From: an uncultured Oscillospiraceae bacterium
GTDB taxonomy: Bacteria; Bacillota; Clostridia; Oscillospirales; Oscillospiraceae
Reading direction: 5' to 3'
Assembly: GCA_910577805.1 (NCBI GenBank)
Contig: CAJTOE010000035.1
Coordinates: forward strand, 1-17,428
Length of the DNA stretch: 17,428 nt
Both the position numbers and the translations under genes were made by a program. Every line of letters begins with the position of its first letter. The first letter of the stretch is position 1. Below the pieces are notes generated by a model that saw only the letters and a program-made list of their open reading frames with translations, was not told the DNA's origin and ran no database searches. Shown piece after piece: positions 7,913 to 14,010 of this stretch.

Positions 7913-8160
7913 ATTCGTAAGGTGAAGTGGGCTTGGGGGCTTTCACCCTCATCCGTCACCGCCTGCGGCGGTGCCTCCCTACCCCCTCTGGCCTGCGGCC
8001 GACTCCCCCGTGAGGGGGAAGGCTCGGACACTGGCAGTTACCTAACTGCGGAGTAGTATCGGTAGACGCAGCGATAAGCCTTCCCCCTAGTGGGGGAAGG
8101 TGGCACGGCGAAGCCGTGACGGATGAGGGGGAAGCCGATGGTTACTTCTACTTTACGAAT
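7913..8160. mobile_element. GC-rich palindromic MITE-like element, ~248 bp
   Basis: The ends are inverted: ATTCGTAAGGTGAAGT (7913-7928) against ACTTCTACTTTACGAAT (8144-8160). A perfect 14-bp inner pair CCCTCATCCGTCAC (7946-7959) and GTGACGGATGAGGG (8116-8129) lies inside. Nested perfect hairpins include arms CACCGCC/GGCGGTG (7957-7973), CACGGC/GCCGTG (8104-8118) and CCTTCCCCC/GGGGGAAGG (8079-8100). No transposase is encoded, so it would be mobilised in trans. From general familiarity, similar CCTCATCCGTCAC elements are numerous in Oscillospiraceae. No clear target duplication is seen and exact ends are uncertain. It begins 2 nt upstream of the XRE-TruA ribosome site. Confidence 0.75.
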
Positions 8161-8182
8161 TACAGTAATTGCTTCTTAGGCC

Positions 8183-8211
8183 TTGACAAACTACGAAAAA
8201 GACTGTATAAT
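8183..8211 (+). promoter_or_regulatory. Full-consensus sigma-A promoter of the 88-aa protein gene
   Basis: TTGACA (8183-8188), 17-nt spacer, TATAAT (8206-8211): a perfect match to consensus. It stands directly outside the MITE and 36 nt upstream of the ATG at 8247. Such strong promoters are often held by a repressor; a palindrome overlaps the -10. Confidence 0.9.
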
Positions 8212-8225
8212 TAGTTAAACTAATT
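8209..8225. promoter_or_regulatory. 17-bp palindromic operator candidate
   Basis: The arms AATTAGTT (8209-8216) and AACTAATT (8218-8225) are perfect inverted repeats around one central A. They overlap the last three bases of the -10 and the expected transcription start, where a bound dimer would block RNA polymerase. The nearest DNA-binding gene is the divergent XRE-TruA fusion. That this protein is the ligand is inference. Confidence 0.55.
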
Positions 8226-8246
8226 TTTTGAGGGAGGAATTAAAAA

Positions 8247-8513
8247 ATGAATACACAGTTTATCAAATTGGTTTTGCAAAATGATGAATTGGAGAATCAG
8301 TTTTATGCGTTCTACCAAGGTATGCCAGAGTATCAGCAGGCCAACCGTGCGTATGATACCGTACTCAGCCAGGTAAAAGAAAAAATGGGCAATGAATTTT
8401 TCGACCAATTAGAAAATCATATCATTACATATTGGTCTTTGCAGTCCTATGCCCATTATCTCTTTGGTTTGGGTCTGCGTCAAGAGATTTTAAGCGCTTT
8501 TTTGGAAATTTAA
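8247..8513 (+). CDS. Small hypothetical protein, 88 aa
   Basis: I do not recognise the family. The protein is predicted soluble and mostly helical, with aromatic-rich stretches (NQFYAFYQGMPEYQQANRAY and ITYWSLQSYAHYLFGLGLRQ), and has no signal peptide or TM segment. The ATG follows an AGGGAGG site by 9 nt. Codon use is AT-richer than in the surrounding operons (TTT, AAA, ATT and CAA frequent), which suggests a different history. The gene is monocistronic: it has a perfect promoter with an overlapping palindrome upstream and a terminator 7 nt after its stop. Its position opposite an XRE regulator domain is the arrangement seen for regulator-target pairs, but function is unknown. Confidence 0.75.
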   Translation: MNTQFIKLVLQNDELENQFYAFYQGMPEYQQANRAYDTVLSQVKEKMGNEFFDQLENHIITYWSLQSYAHYLFGLGLRQEILSAFLEI

Positions 8514-8519
8514 TGTTTA

Positions 8520-8552
8520 CAGGGGCCGCCGCAAGCGACCCCTGCGTTTTTT
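8520..8552 (+). terminator. Terminator of the 88-aa gene, possibly bidirectional
   Basis: CAGGGG and CGC (8520-8529) pair with GCG and CCCCTG (8535-8544) with one C/A mismatch and a 5-nt loop, then six T residues (8547-8552). The minus-strand coiled-coil gene ends at 8551, inside the T run. On that strand the hairpin is followed by TAAACATTAAATTT, a weaker but possible terminator for the ECF operon. Confidence 0.82.
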
Positions 8553-8901
8553 ACTGTGCCTTCTTCAAAGTCGAAATGTCCTCGTTCATTGTTTTGATAA
8601 TGCTTCTCAGAAAAGCCATTTCGTCCTCCAGATTTTCTACGCGGCTTTTGGGTGCCAGCGTATCCAGCAGCGTTTGGTGTCCTTCTGCCAGAAGCTGAAA
8701 CTTTTTTTCCACCTCTACGTCCAGCCGAACCTTGATACCAGAAACATCGACTTGCAGCCGCTCCAGCATTTTGCTGTGGTCAGCCAGCATTTTCCCTTGC
8801 TCTTCTAGCATTTTTCCATGCTCTTCCAACATTTTCCCATGATTCTCCAGTGTTTTCTCCTGCCGCTCTAACAGAGCAAGGATTCTTTCTTCGTTTGTCA
8901 T
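8551..8901 (-). CDS. Small coiled-coil protein with heptad tandem repeats, 116 aa
   Basis: The frame is open from 8919, but ATG 8899-8901 has AGAGGAG 8 nt upstream and gives MTNEERILALLERQ. Residues 19-46 are four near-identical heptads of the form E-x-H/Q-G-K-M-L, encoded by four 21-bp DNA repeats (8764-8847). The rest is also helical with heptad spacing, and there is no TM segment or signal. The protein probably oligomerises as a coiled coil; no family with known function is recognised. It starts 27 nt after the ecfT stop on the same strand and is the last gene of the ECF operon. A functional link to the transporter is possible but unsupported. The repeat number is likely to vary between strains. 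Confidence 0.75.
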   Translation of the reverse strand: MTNEERILALLERQEKTLENHGKMLEEHGKMLEEQGKMLADHSKMLERLQVDVSGIKVRLDVEVEKKFQLLAEGHQTLLDTLAPKSRVENLEDEMAFLRSIIKTMNEDISTLKKAQ

Positions 8902-8928
8902 TATAATTACTCCTCTCAAAAATAAATG

Positions 8929-9738
8929 TCAAAATCCGAAGTGTCCCAAAACGCCGACCCCCACAGTCAGCACCAGAAACCCAATCAAAACCGCGTAATC
9001 TGCCCCTTGATACTTCAACTGCCGCAGGCGGGTGCGGCCCTGTCCGCCGTGGTAGCAGCGGCACTCCATTGCGGTTGCAAGCTCGTCCGCCCGCCGGAAC
9101 GCCGAGATAAACAGCGGCACCAGCAGGGGAATCAGCGCTTTTGCACGCTGCATCAGATTACCGCTCTCAAAGTCCGCGCCGCGGGCACGCTGGGCAGACA
9201 TAATCTTGTCCGTCTCCTCAATCAGCGTGGGGATGAACCGCAGGGCAATCGACATAATCATGGCCAGCTCGTGTACGGGGACCTTCAACGCCTTCAGGGG
9301 ATTCAACAGCGACTCCAGGCCGTCGGTAAGCAGGATGGGGGAGGTAGTGTAGGTCAGAAGGAAGGTCCCGGCAATGAGCATCATGATTCGGAACACCATG
9401 AAAAATGCCTGCAGCACGCCCTCCAGCGTGATCGTAAAAATCCAAAACTGCGCCAGAACGTGTTCTCCGGGGGTGTAGAACAAATTCAGAACGGCAGTAA
9501 ACACCACAATGAACAGGATAGGCTTCATACCCCGCAGAATCGACTTGGGGGGGACCTTGGAGACGGCAATGGAAATCACCAGCACCGCCAGCATCATGCC
9601 ATAGGTCACAAAGGACTTTGCCAGAAACAGCGCCACGATGTAGAGAATCACCGCAAGCAGCTTGGTGCGGGGGTCCAGCCGGTGGATGAAGGAGTTTCCG
9701 GGGAAATACTGCCCCAGCGTAATGTCTTTCAGCGCCAT
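8929..9738 (-). CDS. ecfT: ECF transporter transmembrane component EcfT, 269 aa
   Basis: EcfT couples the two ATPases to exchangeable substrate-binding S components for uptake of vitamins or metals. The sequence starts with the family signature (DITLGQYFPGNSFIHRLDPR followed by TKLL). Hydrophobic helices lie at about 27-65, 75-90 and 105-135, followed by the cytoplasmic coupling helices and a last TM at about 245-266. The first coupling motif is AQRARGADF. The second reads ECRCYHGGQGRTR, where many members have EARGY; the central Arg is kept. The gene abuts ecfA2: stop and start are consecutive with no gap, and an AAAGGGGG site lies inside the end of ecfA2. No S component is encoded here, so this is a group II core shared with S proteins elsewhere. 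Confidence 0.95.
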   Translation of the reverse strand: MALKDITLGQYFPGNSFIHRLDPRTKLLAVILYIVALFLAKSFVTYGMMLAVLVISIAVSKVPPKSILRGMKPILFIVVFTAVLNLFYTPGEHVLAQFWIFTITLEGVLQAFFMVFRIMMLIAGTFLLTYTTSPILLTDGLESLLNPLKALKVPVHELAMIMSIALRFIPTLIEETDKIMSAQRARGADFESGNLMQRAKALIPLLVPLFISAFRRADELATAMECRCYHGGQGRTRLRQLKYQGADYAVLIGFLVLTVGVGVLGHFGF

Positions 9739-10599
9739 TTACACCGCCCCCTTTACTGCGGCCAGAATGGCCTGCTTCGCCTGGTCCAGCGTGTATACGG
9801 ATGGGTCGATGTCCGCGCCCAGCTCTTTCAGACGGTGGAATACCCGCGTCATTTGGGGGACCCCCAGGCCCATGTCCTCCAGTTCTTTTCCGTGCTGGAA
9901 CACCTCACGGGGCGTACCCTGGTAGGGAAGCAGCCCGTCATTGACCACCACAATGCGTTCTACCGATTGCGCGACCTCCTCCATGGAGTGGGAGACCAGC
10001 ACGATAGCCGCACCGTGGGCCTTGTGATAGTCCCGGATATTGTTCAGGATGGACTGGGAGCCTTCCGGGTCCAGGCCGGCGGTAGGCTCGTCCAGAATCA
10101 GGACCTTTGGACGCATGGCGATCACGCCCGCAATGGCAACCCGCCGCTTCTGTCCGCCGGACAGCTCGAAGGGGGATTTCTCCAAAAACTCGTCCCGCAG
10201 GCCTACAAAATGGGCGGCTTCCCGGACCCGCTGGTCCAGCTCGTCTCCCTCAAGCCCCATGTTTTTGGGGCCGAATGCGATGTCCTTGTAAATCGTCTCT
10301 TCAAATAGCTGGTATTCCGGGTACTGGAATACCAGCCCCACCTGAAAGCGGACCTGGCGGGTGCGCTGGGGGTCGGTCCAGATGTCCTCTCCCTCGAAAA
10401 GCACCTGGCCGGAGGTGGGCTTCAGCAGACCGTTCAGGTGCTGAATCAGGGTGGATTTCCCCGAACCGGTGTGGCCGATGATGCCTAAATATTCTCCGGC
10501 GGATACGGAGAAATCGACCTGGTCCAGCGCCCGATGCTCAAAGGGCGTTCCGGCACTGTAGATGTGGGTAAGCTGTTTTGTCTCAAGAATAGGCTGCAT
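9739..10599 (-). CDS. ecfA2: ECF transporter ATPase EcfA2, 286 aa
   Basis: This is the second ATP-binding subunit of the energy-coupling factor module. It has Walker A GHTGSGKS (42-49), a Q-loop in LVFQYPEYQLF, ABC signature ELSGGQKRR (LSGGQ at 146-150), Walker B VLILDE (166-171), D-loop GLDPEG and H-loop VSHSMEEVA. The family-typical opening (LTHIYSAGTPFEHRALDQV) and C-terminal regulatory segment are present, and the length is normal. A strong AAGGAGG site lies 7-8 nt before the ATG. The gene starts 12 nt after ecfA1 and ends flush with ecfT, so it is co-transcribed and probably co-translated with both. Confidence 0.95.
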   Translation of the reverse strand: MQPILETKQLTHIYSAGTPFEHRALDQVDFSVSAGEYLGIIGHTGSGKSTLIQHLNGLLKPTSGQVLFEGEDIWTDPQRTRQVRFQVGLVFQYPEYQLFEETIYKDIAFGPKNMGLEGDELDQRVREAAHFVGLRDEFLEKSPFELSGGQKRRVAIAGVIAMRPKVLILDEPTAGLDPEGSQSILNNIRDYHKAHGAAIVLVSHSMEEVAQSVERIVVVNDGLLPYQGTPREVFQHGKELEDMGLGVPQMTRVFHRLKELGADIDPSVYTLDQAKQAILAAVKGAV

Positions 10600-10611
10600 A
10601 GCCGGACCTCC

Positions 10612-11466
10612 TTATGGGTGCATCAAGTGAAACAGGGCCTGGGCACATTCCTCGTCGGACAGTGCGTCCAGAGGCACGTCCAATCCCTCCTGGCGCAGCT
10701 GCCACAGAAGCTCCACCGTATGGGGGACCGTAAGCCCCACGGCCTTCAGGCCCTCTACGTCCTGAAAGACCTGCTTTGGAGGGCCGTCCGCAATAATCTT
10801 CCCCTGGGTCATCACGACCAAACGGTCCGCCTGGGCGGCTTCGTCCATGTGGTGGGTAATCAGCACCACCGTCACGCCCCGTTCCCGGTTGAGGGTCTTG
10901 ATGGTCCGCAGCACGTCGGCGCGGCCGATGGGGTCCAGCATTGCCGTCGGCTCGTCCAGCACGATGCACTCCGGCTGCATGGCAATGACCCCGGCGATGG
11001 CGATACGCTGCTTCTGTCCGCCGGAGAGCAGGTGGGGGGCGTGTTCCCGGTACTGGTACATGTTGACGGCTTTCAGCGCGTCGTCCACCCGCCTGCGGAT
11101 CTCCTCTGGCGGGACCCCCAGGTTTTCCGGGGCAAAGGCCACGTCCTCCTCGACCACGTTGGCGACGATCTGGTTATCGGGGTTTTGGAACACCATACCG
11201 ACCGTTTTCCGGATTTGCAGCAAGGTTTCTTCCCGGACCGTGTCCATCCCGTCCACGTAGACCTTGCCTCCGGAGGGGAGCAGGATGGCGTTCATGTGCT
11301 TGGCCAGGGTGGATTTACCGCTGCCGTTGTGGCCCAGAACAGCGGTAAAAGACCCGCGCTCAATGGACAGGTCCACGCCGTTGAGGACGGTTTTGGGGGC
11401 GTTCTCTCCCTCGTTGGCGGGGTAGGAGAACTGGAGCTGCTGGGTTTGAATGATGGATTGATTCAT
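10612..11466 (-). CDS. ecfA1: ECF transporter ATPase EcfA1, 284 aa
   Basis: This is the first ATP-binding subunit of the ECF module and pairs with EcfA2 on EcfT. It has Walker A GHNGSGKS (45-52), Q-loop MVFQNPDNQIV typical of EcfA1, signature LLSGGQKQR (LSGGQ 147-151), Walker B CIVLDE (167-172), D-loop AMLDPIG and H-loop ITHHMDEAAQ. The gene order ecfA1-ecfA2-ecfT is the standard one. The ATG (11464-11466) overlaps the stop of the broken two-TM gene as ATGA, and an AAAGGAAG site lies within the end of that gene. If the upstream gene's premature TGA stops ribosomes early, coupled translation of ecfA1 may be weakened, leaving it to its own ribosome site. Confidence 0.95.
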   Translation of the reverse strand: MNQSIIQTQQLQFSYPANEGENAPKTVLNGVDLSIERGSFTAVLGHNGSGKSTLAKHMNAILLPSGGKVYVDGMDTVREETLLQIRKTVGMVFQNPDNQIVANVVEEDVAFAPENLGVPPEEIRRRVDDALKAVNMYQYREHAPHLLSGGQKQRIAIAGVIAMQPECIVLDEPTAMLDPIGRADVLRTIKTLNRERGVTVVLITHHMDEAAQADRLVVMTQGKIIADGPPKQVFQDVEGLKAVGLTVPHTVELLWQLRQEGLDVPLDALSDEECAQALFHLMHP

Positions 11467-11669
11467 ATTGATCTTCCTTTATGACAGAGCCTCCCGGCCA
11501 GCCAGCCGAGAATCAGAATAACGACCGAAAATCCGGCCAGGACCCCTAGCCAAGCCAGGGGAAAACGCAGGGGGCTGGGATTTTGATAGGCTTGTCAAAC
11601 CGCCGCCGCCAGCGTATTGACACAAATCAGGCCAATCAGCACGGAACCCCAGAAAAGAATCTGCTTCAT
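11463..11669 (-). pseudogene. Two-TM small protein gene interrupted by an in-frame TGA
   Basis: Reading the minus strand from ATG 11667-11669 gives MKQILFWGSVLIGLICVNTL and AAAV. A TGA follows at 11595-11597. The same frame then continues 43 residues (start QAYQNPSPLRFPLAWLGVLA, end LCHKGRSI) to TGA 11463-11465. Each part contains one good TM helix. The whole frame is 69 codons and fills the gap exactly: its ATG overlaps the methyltransferase stop as ATGA, and its final TGA overlaps the ecfA1 ATG as ATGA. Double coupling with one hydrophobic helix on each side of the stop argues for an intact ancestral gene of about 68 aa. The options are a nonsense mutation, a sequencing error, or a real 24-residue peptide plus relic. 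No family is recognised. Confidence 0.7.
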
Positions 11670-12526
11670 CGGGTCCAGCGGCCCGCCGCGCCGCAGGGGA
11701 GAATCAATCCCGACTCCGTTACCGGCAAACCCAGCTCATCGGAGACAGTATGCCCTCCGCGTTTTTTGGAAATCACCGTTTCCAAAATGTAGGTCAGGAC
11801 ACTGGGGGCCAGCCCTGTGGTGTAGGAGCTGATTAGGAAAAACAGAGGGTTATCCGACAGCACCCCGGAAACCAGCTCCACAAACGGATACAAATTTTCC
11901 TCCAGCTTCCACACCTCGCCGGAAGGGCCCCGGCCATAAGAGGGCGGGTCCATAATTACGCCGTCATACTTCCGGCCCCGGCGTATCTCCCGCTCTACAA
12001 ATTTGGCGCAGTCGTCCACGATCCACCGGATGGGCGCGTGCTCCAGCCCGGAGCTTTTGGCGTTTTCACGGGCCCACTGTACCATCCCCTTGGCGGCGTC
12101 CACGTGGCACACGCTGGCTCCGGCGGCGGCGCAGGCGATGGTGGCTCCGCCGGTGTAAGCGAACAGATTCAGCACATGGACGGGCCGGCCGGCGTTTTGG
12201 ATCTGCTCCTGGAGAAAATCCCAGTTTGCGGCCTGTTCCGGGAAAATACCTGTGTGCTTGAAGCTCATGGGCTTGACATTAAAGGTCAGCGGCCCATAGG
12301 ATACGGTCCAGCGCTGGGGCATGGACCTGTTTTTCCACGCGCCGCCGCCAGTGGAGGAGCGGCTGTAGCGTCCGGCATTTTTCTTCCAGCCGGGGTGAGT
12401 CCGGGGTGTATTCCAGATGGCCTGGGGGTCGGGACGGACCAGCAGATGGTCCCCCCAGCGCTCCAGCTTTTCTCCCAAGCCGCAGTCCAGCAGTTCATAG
12501 TCCTTCCATCGGTTGGCTGCCCACAT
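11666..12526 (-). CDS. Class I SAM-dependent methyltransferase, RlmI-like, 286 aa
   Basis: The likely role is methylation of rRNA or another nucleic acid using S-adenosylmethionine in the cytoplasm. The Rossmann motifs are clear: motif I LNLFAYTGG (about 119-127), the acidic SAM-binding segment CHVDAAKG (140-147), VDD before the substrate loop and motif IV DPPSYGRG (about 193-200). These resemble the catalytic half of RlmI/RlmK-type proteins. The N-terminal part differs from the PUA domain of RlmI and has short beta-strand-like segments, so the exact target is unclear. The frame is open to 12568, but ATG 12524-12526 (MWAANRWKDYELLDCG) has GGAGG 10 nt upstream and is preferred. It is the first gene of the ECF operon and its stop overlaps the start of the broken two-TM gene as ATGA. 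Confidence 0.85.
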   Translation of the reverse strand: MWAANRWKDYELLDCGLGEKLERWGDHLLVRPDPQAIWNTPRTHPGWKKNAGRYSRSSTGGGAWKNRSMPQRWTVSYGPLTFNVKPMSFKHTGIFPEQAANWDFLQEQIQNAGRPVHVLNLFAYTGGATIACAAAGASVCHVDAAKGMVQWARENAKSSGLEHAPIRWIVDDCAKFVEREIRRGRKYDGVIMDPPSYGRGPSGEVWKLEENLYPFVELVSGVLSDNPLFFLISSYTTGLAPSVLTYILETVISKKRGGHTVSDELGLPVTESGLILPCGAAGRWTR

Positions 12527-12571
12527 AACAACGCGCCCTCCTGCCGTAAAATTTGCAGACAAAATCAATAT

Positions 12572-12600
12572 AGTATACCATTTACTGGACGGTCCGTCAA
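12572..12600 (-). promoter_or_regulatory. Sigma-A promoter of the methyltransferase-ECF operon
   Basis: Read on the minus strand, TTGACG (12600-12595) and TATACT (12577-12572) are 17 nt apart, about 46 nt upstream of the methyltransferase ATG. A small palindrome, arms GACGG/CCGTC (12588-12598), covers the -35 to spacer border and might bind a regulator. Confidence 0.75.
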
Positions 12601-12622
12601 TCCGCGGGTTTTGGCCTGCTGT

Positions 12623-12665
12623 AATTTGTCAGGTGGAGGGTGAAACCCCGCCTCCCTCACAAATT
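12623..12665. repeat. Imperfect inverted repeat between divergent promoters
   Basis: Outer arms AATTTGT (12623-12629) and ACAAATT (12659-12665) are perfect. The inner arms AGGTGGAGGG and CCCCGCCTCCCT pair with a few mismatches around a TGAAA loop. No T run follows on either strand, so it is not a canonical terminator. It sits between the minus-strand operon promoter and the plus-strand GntR promoter. Confidence 0.5.
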
Positions 12666-12680
12666 TTCCCCCCAACGCTC

Positions 12681-12708
12681 TTGACAAACGGAAAAAATCT
12701 GTTATACT
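12681..12708 (+). promoter_or_regulatory. Sigma-A promoter of the gntR-ABC operon
   Basis: TTGACA (12681-12686), 16-nt spacer, TATACT (12703-12708). The ATG of the regulator is 63 nt further on, preceded by an AGGGAAGGG site. It is divergent to the methyltransferase-ECF promoter, whose -35 begins 80 nt away. Confidence 0.82.
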
Positions 12709-12731
12709 GTGCATATAGTATATATACAGTA
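12703..12731. promoter_or_regulatory. Candidate operator of the YtrA-type regulator
   Basis: TACTGT (12705-12710) and ACAGTA (12726-12731) form an inverted repeat with 15 nt between. The interior is an alternating AT tract with nested GTATATATAC symmetry. It overlaps the -10 and start region of the gntR promoter. YtrA-subfamily genes usually repress their own operons through such sites; that this one does so is inference. Confidence 0.55.
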
Positions 12732-12771
12732 AACTCAAAATAACAGTGCGGACGTCTGAAAGGGAAGGGAT

Positions 12772-13146
12772 ATGGATATCATACTGAGCAATTCCAGCGG
12801 AAAGCCCATCTATGAGCAGATCGCCGCCCAGGTGAAGGAGCAGATACTCTCCGGGACGCTGGAGACGGGGGAGGCGCTTCCCTCCATGCGCCTGCTGGCA
12901 CGGGAGCTGCGCATCTCGGTCATCACCACCAAGCGGGCTTACGAGGAGCTGGAGCGAGACGGCTTTTTAGAAAACGTGCCGGGAAAGGGCTGTTTTGTCG
13001 CGGCCCAAAATAAGGAGCTGCTGCGGGAAAACCAACTGCGGCGGGTGGAAGAAAAATTACTGGAGGCCATCGACGAGGGACGCAAGGGGGCCTTGAGCCT
13101 GGAGCAGCTCCAGGAGATGCTGGCCAATCTGTATCAGGAGGTGTAA
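12772..13146 (+). CDS. GntR-family (YtrA-type) transcriptional regulator, 124 aa
   Basis: The protein has an N-terminal winged helix of the GntR family (KPIYEQIAAQVKEQILSGTL, then PSMRLLARELRISVITTKRA and the wing VPGKGCFVA), covering residues 1-78. A short helical tail (about 80-124) follows in place of a large effector domain. That size and layout define the YtrA subfamily, which acts as a dimeric repressor of linked ABC transporter genes, often in response to cell-wall antibiotics or envelope stress. The start has AGGGAAGGG just upstream. The gene stops 3 nt before the ABC ATPase start, and its last codons carry that gene's ribosome site. The inverted repeat over its promoter suggests autoregulation. 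Confidence 0.9.
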   Translation: MDIILSNSSGKPIYEQIAAQVKEQILSGTLETGEALPSMRLLARELRISVITTKRAYEELERDGFLENVPGKGCFVAAQNKELLRENQLRRVEEKLLEAIDEGRKGALSLEQLQEMLANLYQEV

Positions 13147-13149
13147 CAT

Positions 13150-14010
13150 ATGAAAAATATGATAGAAGTAAAGGGGCTTTGTAAATCCTACCCGGATTTC
13201 GCCCTGAAGCATGTCAGCTTTCAGGTCCCCGGCGGGTCCATCATGGGCCTGATCGGGGAGAACGGCGCGGGCAAAACCACCACCCTGAAATCCCTGCTGG
13301 GCCTGACCCGCTTCGAGGGCGGAGAAATCTTTCTTCTGGGCTGTCCCGTCCCCCAGCGGGAGCGGACGGTGAAACAGGACGTGGGTATGGTGCTGGACGA
13401 CTGCTTTTTCCACGACGCTCTGAAAGCGCGGGAAATCGACAAAATTCTGGCTCCGGTTTTCCGCAACTGGGATTCCGGGCTGTTCCGGGACTATTTGAAC
13501 AAATTCAAGCTGCCGGAAAAGAAGCTGGTGAAGGAGTACTCACGGGGTATGAAAATGAAGCTGTCTCTGGCGGCGGCGCTGGCCCACCACCCCCGGCTGC
13601 TGATTCTGGACGAGGCCACCGCCGGACTGGACCCAGTGGTCCGGGACGAGATCTTAGACGAATTTTTGGGCTTCATCTGCGACGAGGACCACGCCATCCT
13701 GCTGTCCAGCCACATCACCACCGACCTGGAGAAGGTGGCCGACTACATCACCTATCTGCACCAGGGAGAAGTGGTGCTGTCCGACAGCAAGGATACCATT
13801 TTAGAGGAGTACGGCCGGGTGGGCTGTACCGCCGGGGACCTGACCAAAATCGCCCATGAGGACTACGTGCGGCTGCGGCGGGGGACCTTCGGAAACGAGC
13901 TGCTGGTGGCAAACCGCAAGAGCTTTGCAAAAAAATACCCCGGTCTGACCGTAGACCGGGTGTCGCTGGAGGATATCATGCTCTTTGTTGGAAAGGGGGA
14001 GGCGCAATGA
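13150..14010 (+). CDS. ABC transporter ATP-binding protein (YtrB/BcrA-like), 286 aa
   Basis: This ATPase would power the adjacent ABC-2 permease. It has Walker A GENGAGKT (36-43), a degenerate signature YSRGMKMKL (about 130-138, in place of LSGGQ, common in this branch), Walker B LLILDE (150-155), D-loop AGLDP and H-loop LLSSHITTDLEK. A C-terminal extension of about 75 residues follows the nucleotide-binding fold. An AGGAGGTG site spans the end of the regulator gene. The stop overlaps the permease start as ATGA, so the two are translationally coupled. Substrate is not evident: drug or peptide export and envelope stress defence are the usual roles for modules with a YtrA-type regulator. Confidence 0.92.
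   Translation: MKNMIEVKGLCKSYPDFALKHVSFQVPGGSIMGLIGENGAGKTTTLKSLLGLTRFEGGEIFLLGCPVPQRERTVKQDVGMVLDDCFFHDALKAREIDKILAPVFRNWDSGLFRDYLNKFKLPEKKLVKEYSRGMKMKLSLAAALAHHPRLLILDEATAGLDPVVRDEILDEFLGFICDEDHAILLSSHITTDLEKVADYITYLHQGEVVLSDSKDTILEEYGRVGCTAGDLTKIAHEDYVRLRRGTFGNELLVANRKSFAKKYPGLTVDRVSLEDIMLFVGKGEAQ

Noticed and set aside
7897..8031. N-terminal extension of the XRE-TruA frame by 45 codons
   Set aside because: The codons fall in the MITE, no ribosome site precedes 8031, and ATG 7894-7896 has an ideal AAAGGAG.
8764..8847. CRISPR array
   Set aside because: The 21-bp repeats are adjacent without spacers and encode protein heptads.
8926..10308. Plus-strand 460-aa open frame opposite ecfT and ecfA2
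   Set aside because: Composition is typical antisense shadow (Gln/His/Arg-rich) and it covers two clear ECF genes.
11595..11597. Selenocysteine decoding of the in-frame TGA
   Set aside because: No convincing bacterial SECIS hairpin follows the TGA, and the position is not in a redox motif.
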